Below are positions 9,542 to 19,640 of a stretch of 26,289 bases of DNA, piece after piece; the first letter of the stretch is position 1; the number at the start of each line of letters is the position of its first letter. The notes beneath the pieces were generated by a model that was given only the letters and a program-made list of their open reading frames with translations, was not told the DNA's origin and ran no database searches. The DNA comes from Chondrus crispus (lineage: Eukaryota > Rhodophyta > Florideophyceae > Gigartinales > Gigartinaceae), in the NCBI RefSeq assembly GCF_000350225.1, contig NW_005179085.1, forward strand, positions 1-26,289, given 5' to 3'. The translations under genes and the position numbers were made by a program.

Positions 9542-10469
9542 GTCACTGGAAAGCCTCTACCACTTCTCCCTAGCTACCTAGTACAAGACCCCACGAACGA
9601 CTCTTGTTTTAGCACGTGACCACGTTTCGCGTTCTACTGCATCCCCCATACGCTTTTTCTCCGAGTCGTAGCGATTCTCTTATGTTCAGGTGATGGGTGT
9701 TATGTACGAAAAGGGGGTTACGGATACATGCACAGGCTGCGGTCTAGGGCATAATATGCACCCGTGGTTCTAGTTCGTTACAGTGCACACAAAGGCCAAA
9801 GCCACGGACATGTATCTAAGTTGTTGATGTATTCACACACATCGAGACTCGAATCCACGACATTCATTCTTAGAAGTTTGATTCTGATCAGTACAACACA
9901 ATGGCAGTCATGCTTCTCAATTTTCGTTTGATTCTCTCAATGTTTCACACGTGTACTGCCGGCCCAGTACTTCGCCTCCAATCACAATAATTTAATACGT
10001 CTGATATAACTACAAATCTTTTTTGTCCATTTGTCACCAACTTGACGTCCGCCGGATTCGGGCGTGTATATCTGGAAGCGAGTATGGAATTGAGGATGTC
10101 CATGTAGGTGAGTTGTATTTCCTCTGTCGGTGAAGACAGCACCGCTCACAGCAAGAAGCACTTCCGAAATGGGGCGGCAAGGGATACGTCTGTTATTATT
10201 TCTCTTGTGCTAAATTCCTTTCACTTGCGTCTCCCGTGCATCTAAGGTCTCTCGTATTCTGAAGGCGTCTCTCTTCTAGTTCTAAAGATTCACCGTACAT
10301 CTCACAATCCTATCATAGCTGCGCCTTATCATCTGTACTCCGTTGCGCTCACCTTTCGTCACGACGTCCTTGCTTTTTGGTACCGTTGGCGTGCTTCGGT
10401 GTGGAAGTGTTACTTTGGTCGTCAAAGTGCACCCGTTCAGCGTCTTTGCTTCCCATTGCCCTTTTACTT
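9542..10469. other. AT-richer spacer, possibly the 3' flank of the MULE-ULP element
   Basis: Base composition shifts here to AT-rich. Minus-strand frames at 9945-10142 and 10282-10572 lie downstream of the ULP remnant on the same strand and may be its decayed C-terminal end, but carry no motif I can identify. No clear terminal inverted repeat was found. Confidence 0.35.
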
Positions 10470-10859
10470 TTAGTTCTCTACTTCTGGTGATTGCTCCACA
10501 TTTCGACGTATTTTTCTCATGAAACGTCGGTAATGGTTCTGTTGCTTGGAGTTGCGTCTTCGTTTTGTGCATCGGGATCGGTGAATTCCATTGTGACGAC
10601 GAAGGATTTCGTTTCTTGTGGACGCTCCAAATTGGACAGAACTCCGGTCTGGACAGATGTCATAAATGCTCCCTCTATCCACTACCGTGCAAACTGCTGC
10701 CTGTACAGCATAGATACATACAAGTACTTCGCAGTGTTCACGATTTGACTGGGATCGAAGTTTATGAATTGCAGCATACGGGTGTCCGCAAACTGCACTC
10801 CATGTTCCTGTGAGAATCTTGTCTTCCTCGTACGGTGAGGCTTTAAAAGCCGAGTTGGG

Positions 10860-10894
10860 CCATCTCACCCCTTCTTCAAGAAGGGGTGAGATGG
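10860..10894. repeat. Perfect odd-centred palindrome, first of a double hairpin
   Basis: A 17-bp perfect stem surrounds a single centre base (C at 10877). It overlaps the next palindrome by two bases. It lies within the decayed ULP1 gene at a reading-frame change. Confidence 0.95.
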
Positions 10895-10933
10895 GAGTCC
10901 AAACACTACCAAGTTGGTAGTGTTTGGACTCCC
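10893..10933. repeat. Perfect odd-centred palindrome, second of a double hairpin
   Basis: A 20-bp perfect stem surrounds a single centre base (G at 10913). Together with the preceding palindrome it forms a 74-bp double hairpin with no mismatch in either stem. Confidence 0.95.
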
Positions 10934-11510
10934 TCTTTTTTAGGATGCAATGGATCCACATGGAAAACAATCCTTTCATGAACCTGAACCAAAAAGATGA
11001 CAAATGCATCCCGCCAAGTGCCTTCAATACTTTTGAGCCGCTGTAATGCTATGGGATTAAAAGAAGAGCTCTCTGATGTATTTTCTCTTTCTTTGTCCAG
11101 TTTCTGGTTCAAGATGTCTCATCAATTACCGTTGAGAAATACGTGTTCATGTACAATATACTCTCACTCGCAACTTGGAGGCGACCGATAGCTGCTGGAA
11201 CAAATGAATTGATGACGATTTCCGAAAACCAGCGCTCCTTCTTCATTGAAAGAACATGTCGAGAATCAACTGGTTCAACAGAATTCTGGCCGATATGTCG
11301 AATGGGGCTGTGTTCAATTTTCTCCACGGCCATTATCTCAGATTCAATTAATAGACGGCGAAGTGATCGAACAACCCTGTGTACACATGCTCGTAGCACA
11401 TTTCTCGCCTTCACAAGTCCAGTATCGCTTGAAACTGCTCCGTCGAGGTCTTTCGGGGGAATAACTTCGGTGTGTACAAATCCGTCTCTGAAATCAGCGT
11501 TTTTCTTCAA

Positions 11511-12960
11511 GTAACGTGAAGACGAACCGTTCTTGACATTGTGTTCAGAACCCGAAAGACGCTAATACTGAACAGAAAATTCTCCCTCAGCGATGCTGCA
11601 TTTGAAAGTCTCTAAAGCCTTTCCTTCTGCCCGAAACGCTATAAACTTTCAAACACACTGCCAGCCGCCCGTGCGGCCAGCTCTCGAAACTTTTTATTCT
11701 TAATACTCTCAAGTTCGAGGTCGTGTTTGGCGCGAACTTGTTGCTTAAGGTTGAAAAAGAACCGACTGGGGTTTTGTCCGATCACAGAAGGGGCAAGCAA
11801 AACCGTTGTGGCTCGGAGGGCCTTTTACGCTCATGGCAAGCAATTGTTTGTTATTTTGTCATGCCGGCGGCTGGCCGGGGCTCTTTCTGCACGAGTCTTT
11901 TTGTTCTTTCGTGGTTGGCGTGATTTGTGCTGTGCTGCAGCTACAGCGTCATTCCTCTTCGCTCTTTTTCGCACCGGAGGATTTATGGTATCCATGTCCG
12001 AAACTCTACAGCCCAGATCCTTTGTTTTATCATCAACGGATTTGGGCCAGTTCGGCCAACGGCATCTGTCATTATCGAGCCATCGCTTTTCCTAGCACTT
12101 TCTTCTTTCAAATCATTGCTGGAGTGTCGTATGGTTGCGCGTTTCGATTCATCGGTTTGCAAGGGACCTTCGCACCCGGTGCGAGAACGGATGGCGGCAT
12201 TCGCTGGGAAGAAGTTTTGCTTATTTTTCGCCACCACGCTGATTCGCTTAGTCGCGCCATTCCAAGATGTTTGGCAGTTGGTTCTTCGTCCCGTTCCCGG
12301 AATGTCGCTTGGATGTGCTCTCCGTAATGTTCTCGATTGCACACCCAAAAAAGAATTTCCAAAACTTCGAATCACAACAGGCTCATTTCGACTTGGCAGA
12401 TCAGAGCATGCTGGTTGGGAAGCAGAAGCGATGAACTCATCTGTGCATGCAGCCATATCGAGATGTACTAGTCTTTCAGGGATATCTGAAAGATCAACGA
12501 TAATCAGTGAAAGCAGCCGCCCGATTCTGCGACATATGAGCACCCCTCCTTCAGATGAAGAACATAAAGACGCAATATTATGTCCAACTGATCGGACAAC
12601 CCCGTAAGAACGCCTCCCCGACTCCACACTGTCGACATGCGAGAAGGCCTTTCGACAATGTCCAGGTTTGCCCTGAGATGCGTGCTAGCACCATTCAGGC
12701 ATTTAAGCTTTGAAGTCACTCTCATCATCCTGACCACTGTGAAGCTCGACGTTTTTACCGCTTTTTGACACGAACGATATCAACTTATTGCAGCATAGGG
12801 CCTTCAATGGACCCACTTGCGACATGGAGCTGCGACTCACGTGGTTTTCTTGATTTGGGGATCTGGAAAACGGGTATCCCGGTAGTCCCCATCTGTGACC
12901 AGTCAGGTGCAACACCATGTGTTTCATGAAATTGTATTGTGACCAGATGCCTCTTTCATT
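11511..12960 (-). other. Degenerate linker between MULE transposase and ULP protease
   Basis: The stretch between the two recognised domains is open in pieces on the minus strand (11983-12627, 12504-12737, 12703-12927) but holds no motif I can name. A plus-strand frame of similar length (11927-12607) mirrors it. Because the recognised domains on both sides read on the minus strand, any coding content is more likely minus. It may be the remains of a linker or of an N-terminal ULP region. Confidence 0.35.
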
Positions 12961-14372
12961 TCAATCTGGTAAAGTTTGCATCTCCATCCGTCCCAAGAGA
13001 GGTCTCCCGGATGCGGACAAAGTGCAAACATGAAATGATACCGCGACAATATGACGGCACTGATAACAGAATCGTGAGGAGAAAGGGCATTGCCAGGCAT
13101 CGTGTGACATACCGGAATTCAGCACTACATCCGACGACAGCGGCGACTCAGTGACACCCGCAATTGCGACATTTATATCTAAGATGGTCTTGGACGCACA
13201 TTCAGCATCACTTAAAGGAAAGAAGTAATCAACAAGCGCGAAGTTTAGGAGGTCATTTGACCGGTCTTGGCAGTCCATGAACTTGACCCCTATTTGTGTC
13301 GTAGTTTCCAGCTACTCGAATATCATTTCTTGCTACAAATGGGGAAAGTCTGTGCTTTCTTGCCTCCCTGAGGAGTATGTCTCTCTTCCGGGAGCAACAT
13401 TCAAGAGCCATTGGAATTAAATTGATGTTGTCTGCAGCTCTTTTCTCCGAATAGCCTTGTCAGTCAATTAGGTCGACGATGTGTTTCACAAAGTTGCACA
13501 GCGAGTTGTCGACAGGAACAATTCTCTTGTGGAGAGCGTGAAAACGTTCCAAGCGCTGAGTACTATGTGACCCTAATCTGGGAGCGGTTGAAAAGAACGC
13601 AAAAGCCCATCTCTACCCCTCTGAAAAAACGTGCTTTCGAAGATATGAAACGGCATTCTGTTGTGGTCGGAGCTTACTGAAAATCCAGCGCGAGAGCAGC
13701 TCCTCCTAAAGGCGTTCGAATTCTTCCGCTGTGGGACTTTGTCTTACATTATCAAACTGCAAACGGAACAGCGGCCAATTTGTGGCACCCCCTTCAAGAA
13801 CATTTGCAATATGGGCATACAAGTTTTTGCCGACGAGATGCTATATGCAAAGAAGGTGATGGCGCGGTTCTGCTTTAGGGGCCATTGACAGCGCACTAGC
13901 AAGACCACAATCCTCATCTGTTAAAATGACTCTCGGAAGATCAGCAGGTAACTCGGAATGGCAGCGGCGCATCGCTAATGTCCAGCAGGCAAGCTTTCGT
14001 GACAATGTACGTGCGTCTTAAAGAAGGGCGAGGCATTCTGAAGTGCATCTGGATTTTCCAAGATAATTGATGGGTATCATGCAGGTTGTCTTCAAGTCAT
14101 ACTGCGTCGTGTGACGCGTGAAATCAATGCTGACTACGTTTGCAAACCTGTATAAAACGACTGTGGACCCGTTTTGGGGCAAAGAAAATGCAATCGAGAA
14201 CTCCATTCTCAGACCGCCCGGCCAAAATATTCGACTTTTCCGCTCTCACGATGCTTAAACAACAAGTCCGGCGCTGATGAAGCGTCGTCTTCGCGCCGTC
14301 GCAGCAATGCGAGGGAATTTCTCACCACAATTTCGGGAACAAGCACATCGGGTACAGTACGTCGCAGAAAAT
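12961..14372 (-). pseudogene. Decayed Mutator-like (MULE) transposase with SWIM finger
   Basis: The DDE transposase would cut and paste the element. From the N-terminal side: about 14200-14372 reads LLFKHRESGKVEYFGRAV, the usual lead-in; after a frameshift 14206-13253 keeps one frame for 317 codons and shows VVSIDFTRHTTQY (first Asp), PRVILTDEDCGLASAL (second Asp), and LCI-stop-HLVGKN, the MULE Cys-x2-His motif in which Trp has become TAG. Further on come W-A-F and a Gly..Thr-Gln-Arg-type segment near 13600. Six in-frame stops stand at 14018, 13841, 13706, 13613, 13460 and 13253. After another shift, 12961-13278 carries WQCPFSSRFCYQCRHIVAV, a SWIM zinc-finger-like motif. Point mutations dominate, so the decay is fairly recent. 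Confidence 0.75.
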
Positions 14373-15637
14373 GCGTGCGCCAAGAACATTAGCAGCATTC
14401 CGAACAGTCGATAGCCCCATAAAAGTTTCTAAAGCAGCACAAATTCTTAGCTCAGCCACAATTTAAATCGCTGATGATACTTGGAGTACTGAAATATCTC
14501 CGCTACTTGCCCGAGGATCATAATTCGTGTGTCGGGTCATACCCTTGGTGACTACCACAAACCCAGGAAACTCATTACCGAAAATAGGCAACTGTCTTGG
14601 GTATTCTACAGCCTATTGTTCTAGCAAAAGGCTAGTATATCTAGGTTCTCCTGGCGGATTTGCAGATATCACTGCCGCACATCTGCGCTTTTCTAATTTC
14701 GAACTCTTGGGTTTGGCTTAGAAATCTTGTCAGCGTTAGGCCTGTTTTCGTCGAAGGAGCACATTGCTCTCAGACGGGCAACACGAGTTATATCGCCAGT
14801 TCATCTTTTCTCCATCGCTGAGTAAGCCAAGTCGACACCGAAACCGCGACGGCAGTCCTGACCGGCATCTAATTTCTTCAAAAACAAAGGAAAACATGGG
14901 ATTAAAAAGTTCTCCTGAAACACACAAAACGATGGAATGTTCGGGACTTTGACGTCGAAAATAGAACTAATCGGGACATCTTATGCAGTAGAATAAGTTT
15001 TAATTTCAAAGTATCCGCCGACGTTTGCTGCAGATAGTAACCCATCGAGTTCGTGCAGTCGACGGCTTTTGAGCTCGTCAAACGGGTGCGATGGCACTTC
15101 GGAGCTGTCCTTTCGAATAAAGTCCATTGCTCTGAACCGTGTGGTTGCGACCTGAGATGCCAAGTCAATCGTCTGGACTTAGATGCGAGAGGAGCCAGAA
15201 TGCTGATCGAGGGTGTGCTTTTAGATCTTGTATTCTAAAATGTATGACGAGGTACCCAGGAGGCCGGAAGCCGCCAAACATTTTTGCGTTAGTCAAGCTC
15301 TACGCCAAATAGAACTACGCGTGGGTAAAATAATTCGTTGCGGGGCACCGTTCGTGTACTTAGGAGTCTGCGGAGTCAACCCCCGAATATCGCCATGATC
15401 CGCAAAAAGAGATAAAAACATAAATATCTGACGGCCGATGCGCATGTATAGTAGAAAACCAGTTCGCTTGTATCAAGTTCACAACCACACAGTAAACGTG
15501 TTATTCACTAGGAAACGCGCAGTACAGTTTTTTCCGAAATGTTTGATTAAAATCAAAGGGACACTACCACGCGTACAGCGTACAGTACTCTAAAAATCTA
15601 CAACGAAAAATAAAGGAGACGCGCACCCAACGGATAC
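14373..15637. other. Likely 5' part of the MULE and spacer before the Harbinger remnant
   Basis: Minus-strand pieces (about 14460-14620, 14820-15163) keep short open frames with stops between them and could be the transposase N-terminal region, but no zinc-finger pattern can be read with confidence. From about 15240 to 15637 I see no coding signal and no clear terminal repeat. Confidence 0.35.
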
Positions 15638-16470
15638 CTACTCCGTGTAACTGTCATCAAACAGCGCACGACTTGTGCCACTTGACATGCGATCACGGCG
15701 GTTTTGCGTGCTTTCGACATGTAAACAGCGCTTCTTCCGCATTTGACTGGTAGATATCGCACGGAGGCGATTACGTACACCAGTTCTGTGCTGACAGTCC
15801 TCAAAACGAAGAGGACGGGCCCTGACGTTCAGATAGGTCAACGCCAGGCACGCCTTGAACACGTGCTCGGACAGTCCCTCTCCCGAGCGCCACTTACGAG
15901 AAAGCAGAGTCCATGACCTGCACATTTTCCCAAAATAGTTTTTTACTATGACACGATCAGAATTCTGGAAGACTTGGACTACGATCGCCAAGTATCTTAA
16001 CATACTTGGCGATCGTAGTCCAAGTCTTCCAGTAACAGCGTTCCAGGTGCTGGAGTTCGCAACGCGGGCACTACACGTCGATTTTCAGCTTCACGTTGAT
16101 ATCCTTCGTCCGCCGGTACGGCCCAGTATTCATTCAAAAATTCACGAAACCGTCCTTCATGCGTGTAACGCAAATCCCGGACCCCATTTTTAGATGCCGT
16201 CTCATGAAAGGGTCTATTACGGTGAAATATCTCAAGGTCTGACATGGAACCTGGATAGTGGTCGCTGCATCCAATAACAAGACCAGTAGGCAGTACATGC
16301 ACTTCCACTTTGTACCCACACAGCTTATGATTACCGGAGAAGTATCGCTTCCCCTCTCATATATTTCCAATTAGACAGTTGCTCTGCTGAAAAGTGGCGT
16401 CGAAAGCATATCTCGGGTACAAAAAATAGAAAACGGCCGGTCCTATAGACGACACTTGGCCATTGCCCAT
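15638..16470 (-). pseudogene. Decayed PIF/Harbinger-type DDE transposase
   Basis: Read on the minus strand from an ATG at 16468-16470, the frame gives RYAFDATFQQSN (first catalytic Asp at 16399-16401), a TGA at 16357-16359, then RYFSGNHKLCGYKVEVHVLP and YPGSMSDLEIF (second Asp), then ADEGYQ. After a 68-bp palindrome that shifts the frame, NSDRVIVKNYFGKMCRSW and FKACLALTYLNVRARPLR follow. This order fits the DDE_Tnp_4 family, in which a transposase cuts the element out and a partner Myb/SANT protein helps. The position where the family has a Glu (usually V-E before the aromatic) is Lys here (VKNYF), so the catalytic triad looks broken. Together with the TGA and the insert this copy is dead. 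Confidence 0.75.
15965..16032. repeat. 68-bp near-perfect palindrome inside the Harbinger gene
   Basis: Arms of 31 bp (15965-15995 and 16002-16032) are exact inverted copies; the six-base centre CTTAAC is itself palindromic except for its outer C/C pair. It sits exactly where the transposase changes frame. Removing the 68 bases joins the upstream codon TTA to AAT in the frame of the downstream half. Confidence 0.95.
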
Positions 16471-17005
16471 TTTTTCTCAACGCGTGCCATACCTGTATCA
16501 TACGTGTATTCCGGTATCATACGTGTATTCCGGTATCATACGTAAACATCCAGTGACTAAACGTTCAAAAGTAGAACATTTAACAGAAAATAAACGAGCT
16601 GTAAAGTTCCATTGGCGACCATGCTTGAGTATAGTAAGTGTCACAAAGAGAAAATTATGGGCCTTTTAAGTGTCATAAAGAGGACATCCTCGGCCTTGTT
16701 CTGCGTTCGTTTACTTCTGCCAACATTCCAATTCTTTGACACGTAGTATTCAATCGTAACCCATAGGTCGAAGAATTGAGTTGAATCAAAATTTCACGTG
16801 GCTTCAGTAGATCGAGATCCTTTGCTATTGTAAAACGGACCATAGATCGGACAATTAGAGTCCTTTTCATCACCACCAATCGGTATACACGCGCGCTCCC
16901 TACACGTATGCACGCCTGCCCACGTGTACTCCGTGCCGGCTGCCAGATTCATAACCCGCCCGCGTCGGTCGTTCTACTACATTTGGCTTTGACAATAGTG
17001 TTACT
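16471..17005. other. Spacer with small repeats
   Basis: No gene is supported. The stretch holds a 19-bp tandem repeat (16496-16543) and a direct repeat of about 16 bases, TAAGTGTCAYAAAGAG, at about 16635-16650 and 16668-16683. These could be sub-terminal sequences of the Harbinger remnant. Confidence 0.5.
16496..16543. repeat. 19-bp tandem repeat, about 2.5 copies
   Basis: The unit TATCATACGTGTATTCCGG occurs at 16496-16514 and 16515-16533, with a partial third copy at 16534-16543. The two full copies are identical. Confidence 0.9.
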
Positions 17006-17079
17006 ATGGCATATGTGAAGGCATCCAAAAAGTCTTTTCGCATAGAGTCCTGCGGTCCGGCCACGACTATAGCTTCAGT

Positions 17080-17868
17080 TTGAAAAGAAGCAGCGGTAAG
17101 GAAACGCTTTCGGAGGTTGGGGAGATTCTGGAAAAATCAATTGGTCTATCAGAAGCTATACAAAACTTAACGATTCTGCTGAAAAGCGCAAAAACTGTTA
17201 ACGCAATGCTTATGGATTGTGCTGGTGCAAGTTCAACTTCTACTGCTATGAGCAGCGAACAATCACAGAAAGGCAGAGGAACCAGAGCAACTTCAGATTG
17301 TGGGGCCCTAAGCGAGTGGGTTACGATAGGGGAAGTGGAAGAGCGGCCACGACAAAAGGAGCCTGAAGACCGGCAGAAAAGGCTGGAGAAGGAGCAAGAG
17401 CGCTGACAGAAGGGGAAGAGGGACTGAAGAGAGCAGGAGAGGAAAGAGGAACGCTGGCATAGCGGGCTAAAGAGAGCTTTAAAAAAGACGCCGAGAGTGC
17501 AGAAGCGACTGCTCGAAACGATCCGCAAATGGCTGGAGGTTCGCCAAGGGGGCGGACGCAAAACGCCAAACGTTTCCCAAGCAAGGCTTCGTGCAAAAAG
17601 TAAAGCTATCGAGGGAGCAGCCACTAAAGAGCGAAAGGAGCAGAAGAAGAGAGAACGAGAAGAGGCTACAAACAAAATGTGGAAGATCGTCTCAGCGGCA
17701 GGTCGGGAGGCATCTGTAAGTGTACTTGGAGGAGGAATACGAGAGACAAGTGATCGGAAGAGGCACCGTCAATCTTTGGCAGCTGTAGAAGTGGCTGGAA
17801 TGATCGTTAACGGGTTGATTTTGTCTGCATCTTCTCCGGTGTTTTCCAGAACGTCTGTCCGAAATTAA
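17080..17868 (+). pseudogene. Broken ORF with charged coiled-coil character; unknown
   Basis: One plus-strand frame runs through 17080-17868 with only two TGA stops (17404-17406 and near 17431). The first part has helical heptad-like sequence (EVGEILEKSIGLSEAIQNL), then an Arg/Glu/Lys-rich stretch and a basic segment (KERKEQKKREREE). No family is recognisable. No ATG opens this frame; a 25-codon ATG frame at 17006-17083 (MAYVKASKKS...) ends at its start and may be the original beginning after a one-base shift. It lies divergent from the Harbinger transposase, so it might be that element's second gene, but Myb/SANT tryptophans are not evident. The opposite strand's Ser/Phe-rich frame looks like a shadow. 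Confidence 0.4.
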
Positions 17869-17905
17869 CCCAGCTTTGAGACATGCGGGTTACCGTCGAA
17901 GGTAG
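17857..17905. repeat. Terminal-motif-like sequence outside the pogo-type element
   Basis: TGTCCGAAATTAACCC followed by TTTGAGACA and GGTTACCG resembles the right end of the element at 18082-24001 (TGTCCCAAATTAGCCC, TGTCTCAAACTGAG, GGTACC). A further copy, CTGTCCGAAACTTCCC, is near 18052 and inverted copies lie near 18202-18221. It may be the end of a second, related and decayed element. Confidence 0.45.
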
Positions 17906-18081
17906 TACAAGATCAGGATGTTACCGGACAGAATGTGTCATGTAGTTAGACTTTGATATAAATCGACTGAAAATACTACTCTGAATCGCCTAGTTGCTTT
18001 AGATCTGTTCATTTCGATGATATTACTGTTTTATAATTAAGTTTTTGATATCTGTCCGAAACTTCCCTTTTGTGGAAGGTA

Positions 18082-18108
18082 CCGTTCTCAAGGGCTTGGT
18101 TTGAGACA
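18082..18108. repeat. Left terminal inverted repeat of the pogo-type element
   Basis: It starts CCGTTCTCA directly after TA and ends TTTGAGACA. It pairs with 23975-24001 at 23 of 27 positions. Confidence 0.8.
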
Positions 18109-18179
18109 CTTTGTGCACTTTCAAAAATACAAAATTTCAAACATTTAATCCACGGGATTTTGCCAACTTTATGATGCCT

Positions 18180-19640
18180 TCAGAAGTTACCTTTGTCCAA
18201 AGGGCTCAATTTTGGACACCCTGTTGCAAGACTCTCGAGATTATCTCGGAAGAGGAAGTCCCACAAGGGTCGACGCGCCCCCTCCGCACGAGACCGATCC
18301 CTCAACTGTAGGATTGCGCAGTTTTGTGCGTTTATCCAGCTGTGCCACTGGCGTATGGGCAAATCTTCCGAAAAAGATGCAAATCGGTCCTCCAGCATGA
18401 ATGTCGACGCATAAGGTGAGATAAGCACGCTGTTATCATTTTCGATGGTTAGGGGGCCTCCCAGCTTCCTTTCCGGTTCGCTTTGACTCCTCTTTTTACC
18501 TCTACGCGAAAATTCGGCCTTTTTCTGCTCGATAACTTGGAGCAAAGTTTCGACTATCATGTGCTTGGCTTCTCTGTCGGCTGCGAATGCCCAGTTTGGG
18601 CAGTTAGAGCGCGTTTGAGACCTTTTTGCACCGTTATGCTCCTTCGGAATACGATTTGAGAAGTACTTTGAGTAAATGAGAACAGAAATTTTGGCAAGAG
18701 CGTTCAAGGGTGAAAACGTTTTCCCACAAATCTGTCTCACACGATCCAAAATGCGTCGGTCTGCTGTTCTTCTTTTGTTCTTCTCTAACTCTTGCAACCA
18801 AAACTTGTCAGTACGAGGAGAGTGACCACAGACGTTGCCAGATCCCGATTGTCGACATCTCTCTCTGTGCTTTATATCGGTGGAAAACCTGCAGTTCATG
18901 GGCCATAATCCTGCCCTGATGAACGTAAACTGTATAACAGATTCAGATATAGCCTTGTATCCGGCGGCGGCCAGTTTAAGTTTGAATGCGACGTTAGCGT
19001 ATCCTATATGACAGTTTGCGAGCAATTCGTCCCACACAGTGCGAATCTGCTGTTGAAAAACACGGTTTATTGCTTGGTCGCAAGGCTGTAAAAAATGACT
19101 CGTATTGGGAGGAAGTCGAACGATTTTCAAGTTGTTTTCTGCACAATACGCAAGCCAGTGCAAATAGTTTCGTGACGCATGTCGTTCTAAGAGAAGCAAA
19201 ACCGCTTTCTCAGCACTGACGTGTTCCCAAATGAATTTGTTGATGTGCTGTACTGCATGTTTGATAATGTCTCCATCAATGGAGCCAATTTCCGTCACAC
19301 AAATCCTTGTGGACGGAGGGCACTAGTCCTGTTTCGTAAGCCACGCTAAATTGTTTGACACGTGTGGGAAGTCGGCTTCATGCAAAGGTTCTAACCACCT
19401 CAACATTTCTTTTTTCCGGACGCAATCAAGGAAAGGGGTGCAAGAAGTCCAGAGGCAGAGGTTGCTATGCTAGCATTCACGTGCTTCCCATGATATTTTA
19501 CGGCGAGAAGCCTTCCTCAGTGATGCGAGGATGCAGATGTGAAGGTACGGATCCGTCTACCGAATTCTGCAAGCACACTTGTGTCGTCCCAATTCCAAAG
19601 TTCGTCAAATATACTTGGGTGCTTTTCTAAGATCTGAAGA
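18180..19640 (-). pseudogene. pogo-type DDE transposase, catalytic part, decayed
   Basis: The family cuts the element at TA sites with a DDE/D RNase H-like domain. The frame is open from 19322 to 18180 and contains LLLLERHASRN, where the family's second catalytic Asp (D-G-H) is Glu, and PPNTSHFLQPCDQA, the hallmark TSH-LQP-D segment with the third Asp. A TAG at 19323-19325 interrupts the frame (QD-stop-CPP; probably a former Trp). The same frame continues upstream to about 19450 with KKEMLRWLEPLHEADFP. Beyond that, coding similarity goes on in shifted frames. The C-terminal codons run over the sub-terminal repeats. The lost Asp, the stop and the shifts make it inactive. Confidence 0.72.

Larger units (their letters stand above)
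10470..11510 (-). pseudogene. Decayed ULP1-type (C48) cysteine protease of a MULE
   Basis: ULP1 proteases cleave SUMO-type conjugates; versions occur in some Mutator-like transposons. Three minus-strand frames together carry the fold. The first (11109-11510) has the N-terminal part ending near KKERWFSEIVINSF, like the tryptophan-plus-hydrophobic entry of ULP1. The second (10906-11112) has FVIFLVQVHERIVFHVDPLH, the strand with the catalytic Asp. The third (10470-11027) has HCEVLVCIYA, where the family has an Asp-Cys-Gly motif: Cys remains, Asp is His and Gly is Glu. The usual His-Trp before the strand is Thr-Trp. A frameshift near 11110 and a palindromic insert at 10860-10933 separate the pieces. 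The altered catalytic residues and broken frames mean it is inactive. Confidence 0.65.

Noticed and set aside
12170..12184. A 15-base odd-centred palindrome (TCGCACC C GGTGCGA)
   Set aside because: The same style as the large palindromes, but short enough to be chance, and no frame change can be tied to it.
11927..12607. A 226-codon plus-strand frame
   Set aside because: It overlaps a minus frame of similar length, starts at a TTG-type codon, has no recognisable motif and runs against the flanking MULE and ULP domains.
15965..16032. The palindromes at 15965-16032 and 10860-10933 as introns
   Set aside because: GT...AG pairs can be drawn near the edges, but the resulting lengths (72 and 66) are multiples of three and do not join the two frames that carry the protein motifs.
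16496..16543. A CRISPR-like array
   Set aside because: Only 2.5 copies of a 19-bp unit with no spacers, in a eukaryotic context; a plain tandem repeat.
17067..17675. A 202-codon minus-strand frame rich in Ser, Phe and Leu
   Set aside because: It is the reverse of the Glu/Arg/Lys-rich plus frame; the composition is what a shadow of such codons gives, and no motif is visible.
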